A DNA stretch of 32,254 nt from an uncultured Acidimicrobiaceae bacterium. GTDB taxonomy: Bacteria > Actinomycetota > Acidimicrobiia > Acidimicrobiales > SZUA-35. Every line of letters begins with the position of its first letter. The first letter of the stretch is position 1. The notes beneath the pieces are model-generated. The model saw nothing but the letters and a program-made list of their open reading frames with translations, was not told the DNA's origin and searched no databases. Both the position numbers and the translations under genes were made by a program. The stretch lies in assembly GCA_947259095.1 (NCBI GenBank), contig CAMYLA010000041.1:1-32254 (forward strand). The letters run 5' to 3'. Shown here piece after piece: positions 15,808 through 23,623 of the stretch.

Positions 15808-16469
15808 GCTGTCGTCGAGCAAGCCTGGCTGGCCAGGGCCGTGCGGTCATTGGCCGTCTGGCAGCCGTTGGACGAACTCACCTTTTGCCCTATCCGATGT
15901 CGGCGTGAATGGATGCCCGACCTGGCCGAGACCGTCGTCTCGAAGGCGGGCGAGTTGGCGGCCGCTGATCTCGTCGCAAACGGAGCCAATTCGTGATCAC
16001 GCGCTCGAGGTGATCGACGATCTCCCGCCAATCATGGCTCGGCCGGTGGGGCAAGCCCCGTCGAAAGCCCACAGAGTCGTTCTCGTTCGATCGGGTGGGA
16101 GACGGGGACGTGACGGGATCGCTGATGCTGCGATCGGCGATGCGTCGATCACACGAGCCGAACAGCTGCGCTACTTGCTCATGTCGTCCGTTGGCGACGG
16201 CAATTCGGGCCGTGGTCAGGAGTGTGTCGTCGAGGAAGATCGGCATGGCGGTTCTTCGGATGACCTCGAGTCTGTCCAGAACCCGTTCTGTCGCTTGCTC
16301 GGTCTTGCCCCGCGCCCAGACTGGCGATGGGCCCGTGTGAATACTCCGACGGGCAACAGATCGACCGTCCGGCAGTACTAGGGACGGCACTAGGGATTGC
16401 CACCGAGTCGTCGAGTGGCACCATGAACACATCCTCGGCCCCGGCGTCTCGCCTTGTCGAGACGTCTAC
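15808..16469. other. Gene-poor stretch, possibly a decayed gene
   Basis: 662 bases without a convincing gene. The best frame is on the minus strand (16432 down to 15890, 180 codons). Its middle (FLDDTLLTTARIAVANGRHE, then QVAQLFGSCDRR) loosely resembles the helical repeats before the C-terminal end of large LuxR-type regulators, but the rest is Arg/Pro/Ser-rich and unlike a folded protein. No ribosome site fits. I read it as degraded sequence next to a mobile-element remnant. The right part holds the CTAGGGA pair at 16378-16397. Confidence 0.45.
16378..16397. repeat. Paired CTAGGGA motif (left copy)
   Basis: CTAGGGAC (16378-16385) and CTAGGGAT (16390-16397), 12 bp apart start to start. The same pair with the same spacing occurs at 19350-19369 beside the integrase remnant. 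The nine bases ACTAGGGAT are identical at 16389-16397 and 19349-19357. CTAG is rare in this GC-rich DNA. Confidence 0.55.
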
Positions 16470-17630
16470 CTAGACGGCGGCTTCGTCCAGCGGGACTCCC
16501 AACAGGTACTTCCCCTGGGTCTCGACACTGGTGTCGAAGTCGAGCATCGCGTGATGAGTGCCGGTGTTGATGTCTCGAAACACGGCCTGCAGGACGTTGC
16601 CGTCGTGGGCCGCACCGGCACCGGCCCCGGCGTACAAGCGATCGACGGCCCGACGGCAAAGCTCGCTGGCATAGGAAACGTTCCAGCGGACCTGGGCCCG
16701 GGCATCGATCGGCATCGGCCCGTCGCGCTCCATGGCCGCTTCGAGCAGATCACAGCTCTGCTGGGTGAGGAGCCAGGCGCAGCTGATCTCGCCGCTCGCT
16801 TCCGCCACCCGCTGCTGCACGAGTGCGCTGTCGACCTTGCTGGCGCCGGTGTAGGCGTCGCGGCGGGTCCGGGTCTGTTCGATGAACAGCGCGAGGCCTC
16901 GTTCGGCCATCCCGACGATCGTCCCAAGCAGCATCGTGCTCAACGTGGCCGGAACGGGGAGTCGGTAGAGCGGAACGTCGATGTCGGGCACCGTTCCCGC
17001 CATCGCCTCAGCCATGTTGACGGCGCGATGGTCGGGCACGAAGACGTCATCGAGCACGATGTCCTTCGAGCCGGTGCTGCGCATGCCGAGCGTGAACCAC
17101 GTGTCATCGATGACGACGTCGGACTTGGGGATGACGACCAGCTGGGAGCGGCAGCGCTCGCCGTGAGCGTTCGGGACTCCCCTACTACCGACCATCACCC
17201 AGTCACCGTGGTCGGCACCGCTGGCGTATGGCCAGCGCCCATTGAGCAGGTAGCCGCCGTCGGCGGGCGTGCAGGTACCGCGCGGGCTCGGCACGCCGGG
17301 GATCAGCATGCCGGGATCGCCGCCGAAGAGGTCGTCCTGGCCCTGAGCCGGCAGACGTCCGGCGATGAAGGTGTGGGCACCGGTGACCATCAGTACCCAT
17401 GACGCGGCCGGGCTGCCTTGCGCAATCACCCGTTCGGCCTCGACCAGCGCTCGCGGCGAGAGCTCATCGCCGCCGCAGCGAGCGGGCGAGACCAGCCGGG
17501 TCGCACCGGACTCGTGGAGCAGCGCAACCGCTCGATCGGTCAGCCGTCGGAGCGACTCCGACTCCTCGACGGTGTCCTTCAGGGGTTCGACTACCTTCTC
17601 GGCGTTCCCAACCACATCGATCATCGTCAT
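16470..17630 (-). CDS. Acyl-CoA-dehydrogenase-fold flavin oxidoreductase (HsaA/HpaB-like)
   Basis: 386 residues from ATG 17630 (GGAGGAGG upstream; ATG 17624 has better spacing and may be the true start). The protein has the acyl-CoA dehydrogenase fold: helical N-terminal domain, a beta domain with YLLNGRWPYASGADHGDWVM and TLGMRSTGSKDIVLDDVFVP, and a C-terminal helical domain ending HHAMLDFDTSVETQGKYLLG. The absence of the catalytic Glu loop (YEGT) and the type-2 C-terminal domain place it with class D flavin monooxygenases such as HsaA or HpaB-like hydroxylases, which need a separate flavin reductase. No reductase is nearby. Substrate probably an aromatic or steroid-like compound; inference. 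It lies between the two CTAGGGA pairs with the Rep remnant. Confidence 0.8.
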   Translation of the reverse strand: MTMIDVVGNAEKVVEPLKDTVEESESLRRLTDRAVALLHESGATRLVSPARCGGDELSPRALVEAERVIAQGSPAASWVLMVTGAHTFIAGRLPAQGQDDLFGGDPGMLIPGVPSPRGTCTPADGGYLLNGRWPYASGADHGDWVMVGSRGVPNAHGERCRSQLVVIPKSDVVIDDTWFTLGMRSTGSKDIVLDDVFVPDHRAVNMAEAMAGTVPDIDVPLYRLPVPATLSTMLLGTIVGMAERGLALFIEQTRTRRDAYTGASKVDSALVQQRVAEASGEISCAWLLTQQSCDLLEAAMERDGPMPIDARAQVRWNVSYASELCRRAVDRLYAGAGAGAAHDGNVLQAVFRDINTGTHHAMLDFDTSVETQGKYLLGVPLDEAAV

Positions 17631-17960
17631 CGACCTCCTCCGGCCCGAACGCCCGAGCCCACAGCGGGAGCCTACTCCTCGACCAGTATGCTCGCGGCCT
17701 CCTCAGCCCGTCGATCGCCGAGTCGTTCTGGGAACGCAGCAACGGCTTCACTTCACCGCTACGTCGCCGCTGCCGTCGAAGACGGGGTTGGGACGATCGC
17801 GCTGGTTGAGTTCCGCCTCATTGATTGACGGACAGCGAGGCCAAACCCGATCGTTCGCTACCGGAGGATGGGACACCGCCGAATCGGCTAGCGGAATTGC
17901 CGAGCGGCAACCGTCTCAGTAACTATTGGCAATAGAGCTACCACCCCCGACGAAACGCCA
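17631..17960. other. Intergenic region between divergent genes; no gene seen
   Basis: 330 bases between the flavin oxidoreductase (-) and the Rep remnant (+). Small plus-strand frames exist but none is protein-like or preceded by a ribosome site. The part nearest rep (about 17915-17945) is A/T-richer (GTAACTATTGGCAATAG) and may hold the rep promoter. An origin for the Rep protein could lie here, but I see no clear iterons or nick-site hairpin. Confidence 0.4.
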
Positions 17961-19173
17961 GTGTTTCAGCCGGTCTACGAGTCGTCGTCGACGGAGAATG
18001 ATCGGCGGATCGCTACCGACATCGCCCGGCAGTTGATCGCCGAGACCTGTGGCGATCTGAGGGTGGCGGACAAGATCCGCCACTGCGTCAGAGTCGTCAG
18101 AGGCGACCATGCAGGCGACATCCCCGTCGTTCGTCATCCCGACGGGTACGCCTATACCACCGGGCTGCAGACCTGTTCGAGCGTGTGGTCGTGTCCGGCG
18201 TGTTCGTACAAGATCCGCAAGAAACGAGCCCTCGAAGTCGCAGCCGCCATCGCCGTCCACAAAGCCAACGGCGGCGACATCCTCTACCTGACCCTCACCG
18301 TCTCCCACCAGCAAGGTGAAGCCCTCGACGACCTGTGGTCCATCGTCCAAGACGGATTCGCCTACTGCCGTGAGGGCGCCAAGTGGACCCGGTTCTAAGG
18401 AGCGCTACGGGCTGGTCGGCTACATCCGAGCCCTCGAAGTGACACACAGGCCATCAGGTTGGCACCCCCACATCCATGTTCTGTTGTTCGTGGAGTGCGA
18501 GGTCGACCCGTTCGAGATCGGCGGGACCATGGGCATGGTCGGCCGCTACTTCCGGAACCAGTGGATCACCTACATGGCCGACAAGCACGACCGCCACGTC
18601 TCCACCGAGATCGGCGTCGACCTCCGACTCATCAAGGCCGACAACGCCGAAGGCGTGGGCATGTACTGCACCAAAGCCGGATACGAAATGGCCCTGGCCG
18701 ATTCCAAGATCGGCCGCCAGGACGGCAACCGGACACCGTTCACCATCGCCCGAGACGCAGCCGAGACCGGCGACATGGCCGACATCAACCTGGTCCGGGA
18801 GTGGATCGTTTCGTCGCATGGCCGCAGGTCGCTCACCTGGTCCAAGGGACTGCGGGAACGGTTCGGGCTTGGCCGAGATCGCACCGACGAAGAACTGGCA
18901 TCCGAAGAAGACGACGGCGAGATCGTCGCCCACGTCGACCGTGAACTGTGGTCGCGAATCGTCTCCACCCGCATCGGCGCCCGCTCCCGGTTCCTGCAAC
19001 TGCTCGAAAACGGACCCACCGGCCTCGAAACAGCCGTCGGGTTCCCGATCTCGATCGGGATCGGGGTCGAGGTCCAACACAAATCGGACGGGCCGCCGAG
19101 GCTGGCCCGCACGAAACGGCGGGATGTTCTCGCCACCAGCAGACCACAAGCAAAGGAAGCACAGCAATCATGA
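17961..19173 (+). pseudogene. rep: Rolling-circle replication initiator (Rep), single-base frameshift
   Basis: Two frames make one protein of about 404 residues. The first (GTG 17961 to TAA 18398) has the zinc-like GLQTCSSVWSCPACSYKIRK region and LYLTLTVSHQQGEALDDLWS. It stops at FREGxWTRF; removing T18396 joins it to KERYGLVGYIRALEVTHRP in the other frame. The second part has the HUH motif GWHPHIHVLLFVE and the motif-3-like GMYCTKAGYEMA, whose Tyr would nick the origin. This order matches Rep_1/pIJ101-type initiators of actinobacterial rolling-circle plasmids and integrative elements. UUC-UAA is not a good +1 slippery site, so a mutation or sequencing error is likelier than programmed shifting. 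Without the shift, the HUH domain is lost. Its end abuts the truncated integrase. Confidence 0.8.
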
Positions 19174-19316
19174 GTGATGTGAGCGGCAAGACGCTTGGCG
19201 TCCTTCTTGGTTCCATGCACGGTCCGGCTGACCTGCGTCGGTCGGCCACGCTCATCGTTGCCGGTGAACGCTCGAACTTCCCAAACCCCTGGCCGCCGTT
19301 GGCGGATCGTCGCCAT
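19174..19316 (-). pseudogene. int: Tyrosine integrase, truncated N-terminal fragment
   Basis: From ATG 19316 the minus strand reads MATIRQRRPGVWEVRAFTGN, then DERGRPTQVSRTVHGTKKDA and KRLAAH. This is the arm-binding N-terminal domain (GxxRxRGxGxWEVR...KSRTVxGTKxDA) of actinobacterial tyrosine recombinases. After about 46 residues it runs into sequence antisense to the end of rep and loses similarity; the core-binding and catalytic domains (R-H-R-Y) are absent. It is thus a 5' fragment of an integrase joined tail-to-tail with rep by a deletion or rearrangement. The breakpoint is approximate (19173-19185). Confidence 0.7.
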
Positions 19317-19349
19317 GAGGTCGATCTTCGTCCCGGCCAGTGACAGAAA

Positions 19350-19369
19350 CTAGGGATCAGGCTAGGGAT
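19350..19369. repeat. Paired CTAGGGAT motif (right copy) upstream of the integrase fragment
   Basis: CTAGGGAT at 19350-19357 and again at 19362-19369, 12 bp apart start to start, 34-53 bp upstream of the integrase start codon. On the integrase strand they read ATCCCTAG twice. Position and direct repetition fit integrase arm-binding sites or an operator for int. The counterpart is at 16378-16397. Confidence 0.55.
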
Positions 19370-19450
19370 ACGAGTGTAAGGCTGGGGAACCAATTATGCG
19401 GTCGGAGCCGACCCTTACCCGCCCGAAGTCGGTCTTTCCCCATTTCAGCG

Positions 19451-20665
19451 CTATTGGATGCGCATGCCGGAGATGCTTCGGGCGATGACCAGTTGTTGGA
19501 TTTGTTCTGTGCCTTCGAAGATGTCGTAGATCTTGGCATCGCGGTGCCAGCGCTCGACGGGATGGTCGGTGACATAGCCGTAGCCACCGAGGATCTGCAT
19601 GGCCCGCTCGGTCGACCAGACGGCCACCCGACCGGCCTTGAGCTTGGCCATGGAGCCCTCTGCGTTCTTGAACTTCTTCTGCTTGCCGAGCCAAGCCGCA
19701 CGGTGGGTGAGCAGTCTGGCGGCGTCGATTTCGGTTGCCATGTCGGCCAGCATGAAGGAGATCGACTGGTTCTCGATGATCGGGCGACCGAAGGCGACCC
19801 GCTCCTTCGCATACGCCAGCGAATACTCATACGCCGCCCTGGCGATCCCGACCGCCTGGGCCGCCACTGCTGGTCGGGTGGCCTCGAAGGTCTGCATGGC
19901 GGCCTGGCGATCGTTGGTCTTGCCCTCGCGCACCCTGGCCAGCCGCTCGTCGAGCCGCTCCTTGCTGCCGAGCAGGCACCGGCCGGGAACCCGGACGTCG
20001 TCGAGCACCACTTCTGCGGTGTGACTGGCCCGGATCCCATGCTTGGCAAACTTCTGCCCCATCGACAGCCCCGGGGTGTTCGGGGGAACGACGAAGCTGG
20101 CCTGACCCTTGGAACCGAGCGAGGAGTCGACCACAGCCACCACGACGTGAATGTTGGCGATCCCACCGTTGGTTATCCACGTCTTGGTGCCGTTGAGCAC
20201 CCATTCGTCTGCCGCCTCGTCGTACACCGCCCTGGTCCGGTAGGCGGCCACGTCCGAACCGGCATCCGGTTCCGAGGCGGCGAAGGCCCCCAGCTTGATG
20301 TCGGTGGCGTCTCCGTAGCACTGCGGCACCCACTCGATCACCTGCTCGCTGGTGCCGGAGGCTGCGATGCCGGCCGCGGCGAGCCCGGACCCCATGATCG
20401 ACATTCCGATGCCGGCATCACCCCAGAACAGCTCCTCGAGGGCCACCGGCATCGAGAGACCCGACGGGTCGTTCATCATCATCTCGGCCATGAACTCCCA
20501 GCCGTAGAGGCCGATTTTGGCCGATTCGGCGAGGATGGGCCACGGGGTTTCCTCCCGTTGGTCCCATTCCTGGGCCGCAGGACGGATCACGTCCTCGGCA
20601 AAGTCGTGGACCCACTTCTGCAGTTGGGCCTGGTCTTCGTTGAGATCGAGGGAGAATTCGCTCAT
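19451..20665 (-). CDS. Acyl-CoA dehydrogenase
   Basis: 404 residues from ATG 20665, with CAGGATG upstream; ATG 20674 has no spacing for a ribosome site. It dehydrogenates acyl-CoA at the alpha-beta position with FAD, passing electrons to ETF. The three domains are clear: N-terminal helices (LDLNEDQAQLQKWVHDFAED), the beta domain with LGAFAASEPDAGSDVAAYRT and WVLNGTKTWITNGG, and the C-terminal domain with RVAFGRPIIENQSISFMLAD, AMQILGGYGYVTDHPVERWH and the catalytic Glu in YDIFEGTEQIQQL. Chain-length preference is unknown. The TetR-type palindrome at 20753-20772 lies about 90 bp upstream of the start and probably controls it. Confidence 0.93.
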   Translation of the reverse strand: MSEFSLDLNEDQAQLQKWVHDFAEDVIRPAAQEWDQREETPWPILAESAKIGLYGWEFMAEMMMNDPSGLSMPVALEELFWGDAGIGMSIMGSGLAAAGIAASGTSEQVIEWVPQCYGDATDIKLGAFAASEPDAGSDVAAYRTRAVYDEAADEWVLNGTKTWITNGGIANIHVVVAVVDSSLGSKGQASFVVPPNTPGLSMGQKFAKHGIRASHTAEVVLDDVRVPGRCLLGSKERLDERLARVREGKTNDRQAAMQTFEATRPAVAAQAVGIARAAYEYSLAYAKERVAFGRPIIENQSISFMLADMATEIDAARLLTHRAAWLGKQKKFKNAEGSMAKLKAGRVAVWSTERAMQILGGYGYVTDHPVERWHRDAKIYDIFEGTEQIQQLVIARSISGMRIQ

Positions 20666-20752
20666 GGCACACATCCTGTTCACTGCGTCTCGAACGGCTC
20701 CCGTCCGGGACGCACGTCTCACCGATCCCGTCGGCCGACGGGCCGTCAACTC

Positions 20753-20772
20753 AAGTTACTTGATAGTAACTT
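20753..20772. promoter_or_regulatory. Palindromic operator AAGTTACT-N4-AGTAACTT
   Basis: A perfect 8-bp inverted repeat, AAGTTACT and AGTAACTT with a TGAT spacer, in an A/T-rich pocket of otherwise GC-rich DNA. It lies 88 bp upstream of the acyl-CoA dehydrogenase start codon. Size and symmetry fit a TetR/AcrR-family dimer site, a common control of fatty-acid catabolism genes. No TetR gene is present in the window, so the regulator is encoded elsewhere. Confidence 0.65.
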
Positions 20773-20896
20773 AGCATCGGACGGCCAGCTGCACCAACCA
20801 CCATCGGCGGGATTCGGACCTCGCTGGTACTTGCGCCCGGCGCCCGAATCCGGACATCGGCTGCCGGCCGGCGGCCGGCGGAGGACCCCCGGGCGC

Positions 20897-21556
20897 TCAG
20901 CGTTCGTGGTGTTCCATCTCCAGCGAGCGGACCAGCGCCCCGAGGTGGTCCATGAAGTCGTCGGTGTTGGCCTGATCGTCGGTTCCGACCATCTCCATCG
21001 GCTCACCGAGACGGACCATCACGGTCGGGCGTCGGGCCTGGAGCCGAGGCGGTCGGCCACGGGGCCAGACGCTGTCGGTTCCGATGAACGCCACCGGCAC
21101 CACGCTGGCCCCTGCCCGGCGGGCGATGCGGGACAGCCCCGGCTTGGCCGGGCCGACACCGGACACCGCTCGCTCCCGGCGAGGGACGAGCCGCCCTTCC
21201 GGCATCATCGAGACCGTGTGGCCGGCGGTCAAGGCCTCGACCGCCTCGTTCTCGGCGCTGTCCCGCTTTGCTGACGACGTGGAGATCGAGCCCAGGCGAC
21301 GCAGCATCGTGCCGGACAAGCCGCTATCCACCAGGTCGGCCCGGATCAGGATCCTGCTCGACACATCGAACCGGGCGAAGATCGCCAACGTGGCGATCAC
21401 ATCGAAGAAACTCCGGTGATTGCCTGCGAACAGGATCGGGCGATCCTTGGGCACGGTGAGGATCGGGGGCAGGTCCAGCTTGGCCAGCGGGGCCGCCAAT
21501 CGCGTACACCAACGGCCGGTAGCGATGAATTGTTGGTGCTGGTCCGTTGGTTTCAT
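20897..21556 (-). CDS. 1-acyl-glycerol-3-phosphate acyltransferase (PlsC-like)
   Basis: 219 residues from ATG 21556, preceded by GAGGCCGG. It carries the acyltransferase motifs of the PlsC family: block I NHRSFFD (NHxxxxD) after PILFAGN, block II around RILIRADLVDS, block III MMPEGRLVP (PEGxR) and block IV VVPVAFIG. It would transfer an acyl group to the sn-2 position of lysophosphatidate in phospholipid synthesis, at the membrane face, or act on a related acceptor. No strong transmembrane helix is visible. It is upstream of the acyl-CoA dehydrogenase on the same strand, but a 231-bp gap holding an operator makes a shared transcript doubtful. Confidence 0.85.
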   Translation of the reverse strand: MKPTDQHQQFIATGRWCTRLAAPLAKLDLPPILTVPKDRPILFAGNHRSFFDVIATLAIFARFDVSSRILIRADLVDSGLSGTMLRRLGSISTSSAKRDSAENEAVEALTAGHTVSMMPEGRLVPRRERAVSGVGPAKPGLSRIARRAGASVVPVAFIGTDSVWPRGRPPRLQARRPTVMVRLGEPMEMVGTDDQANTDDFMDHLGALVRSLEMEHHER

Positions 21557-21622
21557 CCGGCCTCATTCTACCGATCCTTGGCGTCACCGATCGGCGCCCG
21601 CCGCCCGTCCGTCACCACAAGG

Positions 21623-23539
21623 TCATGGCAATGGCACCACATTGGGGCCCTGGTAGTTCTGGAAGTTGTTCAGTTTCGCCAGCTGCCGATCGGTGCCGGT
21701 CTGGCCGAACGAGCAGTTTCGAGCGGCCTTCATGCAGCCGTTGGTCCAAAGATCCATGGCCTGGTCGTTCCAACCGCCCCACCAGTCGGCATGGAGCGTT
21801 GCACCGGGGCCGGTATTGAACCCACCGCTTCGATCGGAGGACAGGTGCCACCCCTTGCTCGACGGTTGGCCCGGGAAGTAGAGCAGGATGCTGATCTGTG
21901 GCAGGCGAACCGGGTGGGTCGATGGACAGGGTTTGTGGGGACTGACCAGCGCCATGTGCGAGCGGTGATCGGCCGAGTCCATGTTCCGACCGTCCCAGCA
22001 CTGGGGAAACGAGATCGTGGCATTGACCGTGTCGCCCTTGCAGTCTGGGATGCGGTTCGACTTGTTGTAGCTGTGGCCGCTGTCGCCGCAGGACCAGTAC
22101 AGGAAATCCGAAACAGTGAACGACTCGGCACTTGTGTTCCCGCTGACCATCTTCAAACCCTGAGGCATGCGCTGAACCTGGCCCGGTTGTTTTGTCTTGT
22201 AGTAGAGGATGATCATGTCCGGCACGATGGCGTTGCCCTGACCGTCGAGCAGGGCCGGCGTCCAGTAGGCGGAACGGTTGAGCTCGAAGCCGTTGCAGGA
22301 GCCGCCACCAGAGTTGACGATGGACTCGGTGGTGCTGAAGGCGTCGGTCTCGGTGTTTCCGAAGAACATGTGGAGGTGCGACCGGCCGGACTGGCCCGGA
22401 TACACGATGGGATCGTCGTAGGCGAAGTGGGAGTACTGGCAGGCGGCCCGGAACTGGCCGTCGCCGACCGTGCCGTTGTCCTTCACCGGCGCCGGCTCGG
22501 TCAGCTGCCCGAGGGACAGGCTGTTCGATGGCACCGCCGTGTACCGGGTGAACCGCGGGTCGGTGTTTGACATGGCCGCCAAGCCGGCGTTGTTTGACGA
22601 TCCGCTCGATGGTTTCTGGCTTGTTGGTGGTGCGGTGGCTGGTGGTGCGGTGGTCGACGGCTTGGTGGTCGACGGCTTGGTGGTCGACACTGCGGTGGTC
22701 GGCGGGTTGGTGGTCGATGCCGACAGCGCCGATTGCCTCGTAGTCGCAGCCTGGGCCGGCCTGGTCGTCTCGGCCACGGTCGTGGTTGTAGCGGCCCAGG
22801 TGGTGATCGGCCGGTCGGTGGTGGCCGGCAGCCAGGTGGTCGTCGCCCCCGGCCGAGCCGTTGAGCGGTCATCGGCATCGATGGCGACCGGGGCAACGGT
22901 CGGCTGCGGCCTCGAGGTCGGCGTGGTCGACGTTGCTGTCGAGCTCTTCGTCGAGGACGCTGTCGACGTGGCCGTGATCGTGGCGGTGGCACCGGCTCGA
23001 CCGGCCGCCTGCGGTCGGACCTGCGTCTCGGCCAGTTCCGTGAGCGGCGTGGCCTCAGATGGCCTGGTCGAGGTGCCAGGAGCCGATGACGGGGTAGATG
23101 CCGAAGGGTTCGATGACCTCTGCGCCATGGGCGTCGTGGGCGTTGACGCCTGGGGCGTCGGTGCGTCTGCTGTTGGGGCTGGGGGTTGCACCGCGTCGAG
23201 GGCGCTCTCGGAGTCGACATCGGGCTCGACCGCCGGCTGATCGGGCGTCAGTGGCCCACCGGCCAGAATGTCTTCGGTCTGATCGGCGGCGTCGGCGGCG
23301 GTGGCGGCGAGGTCGACGGTGTCCGCATCGCCCCGGTCGATCGGCGACGGATCCCGATCCGGTTCGATACCGGGAGGTGCCGGGCCGACATCCGGTTCGA
23401 TGCCCACCGCCTCGATGGTCTCGAACTGGGTCGCATAGTCCGAAACATCGGCGCCGAGAAGGTCCGTGGCAACCGCCAGCGAAACCAGCTGGGCGGCAAC
23501 CGCCACGGCGGCGACCCCAAGGTGTCGACGACTCTGCAT
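21623..23539 (-). CDS. Exported DUF1996 protein with Thr/Pro-rich stalk
   Basis: 638 residues from ATG 23539, chosen because a signal-like segment (QSRRHLGVAAVAVAAQLVSL and AVATDLLG) follows directly; the upstream frame is not protein-like. Residues about 60-350 are low-complexity, rich in Thr, Ser, Pro and Ala (TTKPSTTKPSTTAPPATAPP), as in cell-wall-exposed stalks. The C-terminal part (about 350-638) is a DUF1996 domain: YSHFAYDDPIVYPGQSGRSH then LHMFFGNTETD, SAYWTPALLDGQG, FPQCWDGRNMDSADHRSHMA and WHLSSDRSGGF. DUF1996 occurs in secreted fungal and actinobacterial proteins; its activity is unknown. Cys pairs in the domain suggest an oxidised extracellular fold. Confidence 0.85.
   Translation of the reverse strand: MQSRRHLGVAAVAVAAQLVSLAVATDLLGADVSDYATQFETIEAVGIEPDVGPAPPGIEPDRDPSPIDRGDADTVDLAATAADAADQTEDILAGGPLTPDQPAVEPDVDSESALDAVQPPAPTADAPTPQASTPTTPMAQRSSNPSASTPSSAPGTSTRPSEATPLTELAETQVRPQAAGRAGATATITATSTASSTKSSTATSTTPTSRPQPTVAPVAIDADDRSTARPGATTTWLPATTDRPITTWAATTTTVAETTRPAQAATTRQSALSASTTNPPTTAVSTTKPSTTKPSTTAPPATAPPTSQKPSSGSSNNAGLAAMSNTDPRFTRYTAVPSNSLSLGQLTEPAPVKDNGTVGDGQFRAACQYSHFAYDDPIVYPGQSGRSHLHMFFGNTETDAFSTTESIVNSGGGSCNGFELNRSAYWTPALLDGQGNAIVPDMIILYYKTKQPGQVQRMPQGLKMVSGNTSAESFTVSDFLYWSCGDSGHSYNKSNRIPDCKGDTVNATISFPQCWDGRNMDSADHRSHMALVSPHKPCPSTHPVRLPQISILLYFPGQPSSKGWHLSSDRSGGFNTGPGATLHADWWGGWNDQAMDLWTNGCMKAARNCSFGQTGTDRQLAKLNNFQNYQGPNVVPLP
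22652..22690. repeat. 15-bp tandem repeat inside the stalk-coding region
   Basis: GGTCGACGGCTTGGT is repeated exactly at 22652-22666 and 22667-22681, with a partial third copy following. It encodes the STTKP repeats of the exported protein. Such repeats can change stalk length by slippage without changing frame. Confidence 0.6.
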
Positions 23540-23623
23540 GCATGAACTATCGGTGGCAAACTCGTGTCGGTTAGGTGAATCGCCAAAAGCGGCGCCGACG
23601 CCGACCCAGGAGGACCTCTCGTC

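Noticed and set aside
15890..16432. 180-codon minus-strand frame as a real gene
   Set aside because: Only a short middle part looks protein-like; no ribosome site, and the ends are Arg/Pro/Ser-rich. Kept as a probable decayed stretch only.
18384..18400. Programmed +1 frameshift in rep
   Set aside because: UUC-UAA offers poor re-pairing for the Phe tRNA after slipping, and no stimulatory Shine-Dalgarno spacing like that of prfB is seen; a mutation or error is simpler.
20800..20880. Possible tRNA around GGGATTCGGACC
   Set aside because: No cloverleaf with acceptor and anticodon stems could be drawn.
19340..21274. 644-codon plus-strand open frame
   Set aside because: It is antisense to the acyl-CoA dehydrogenase and PlsC genes, is Gly/His/Arg-rich without domains, and arises from GC-rich codon structure.
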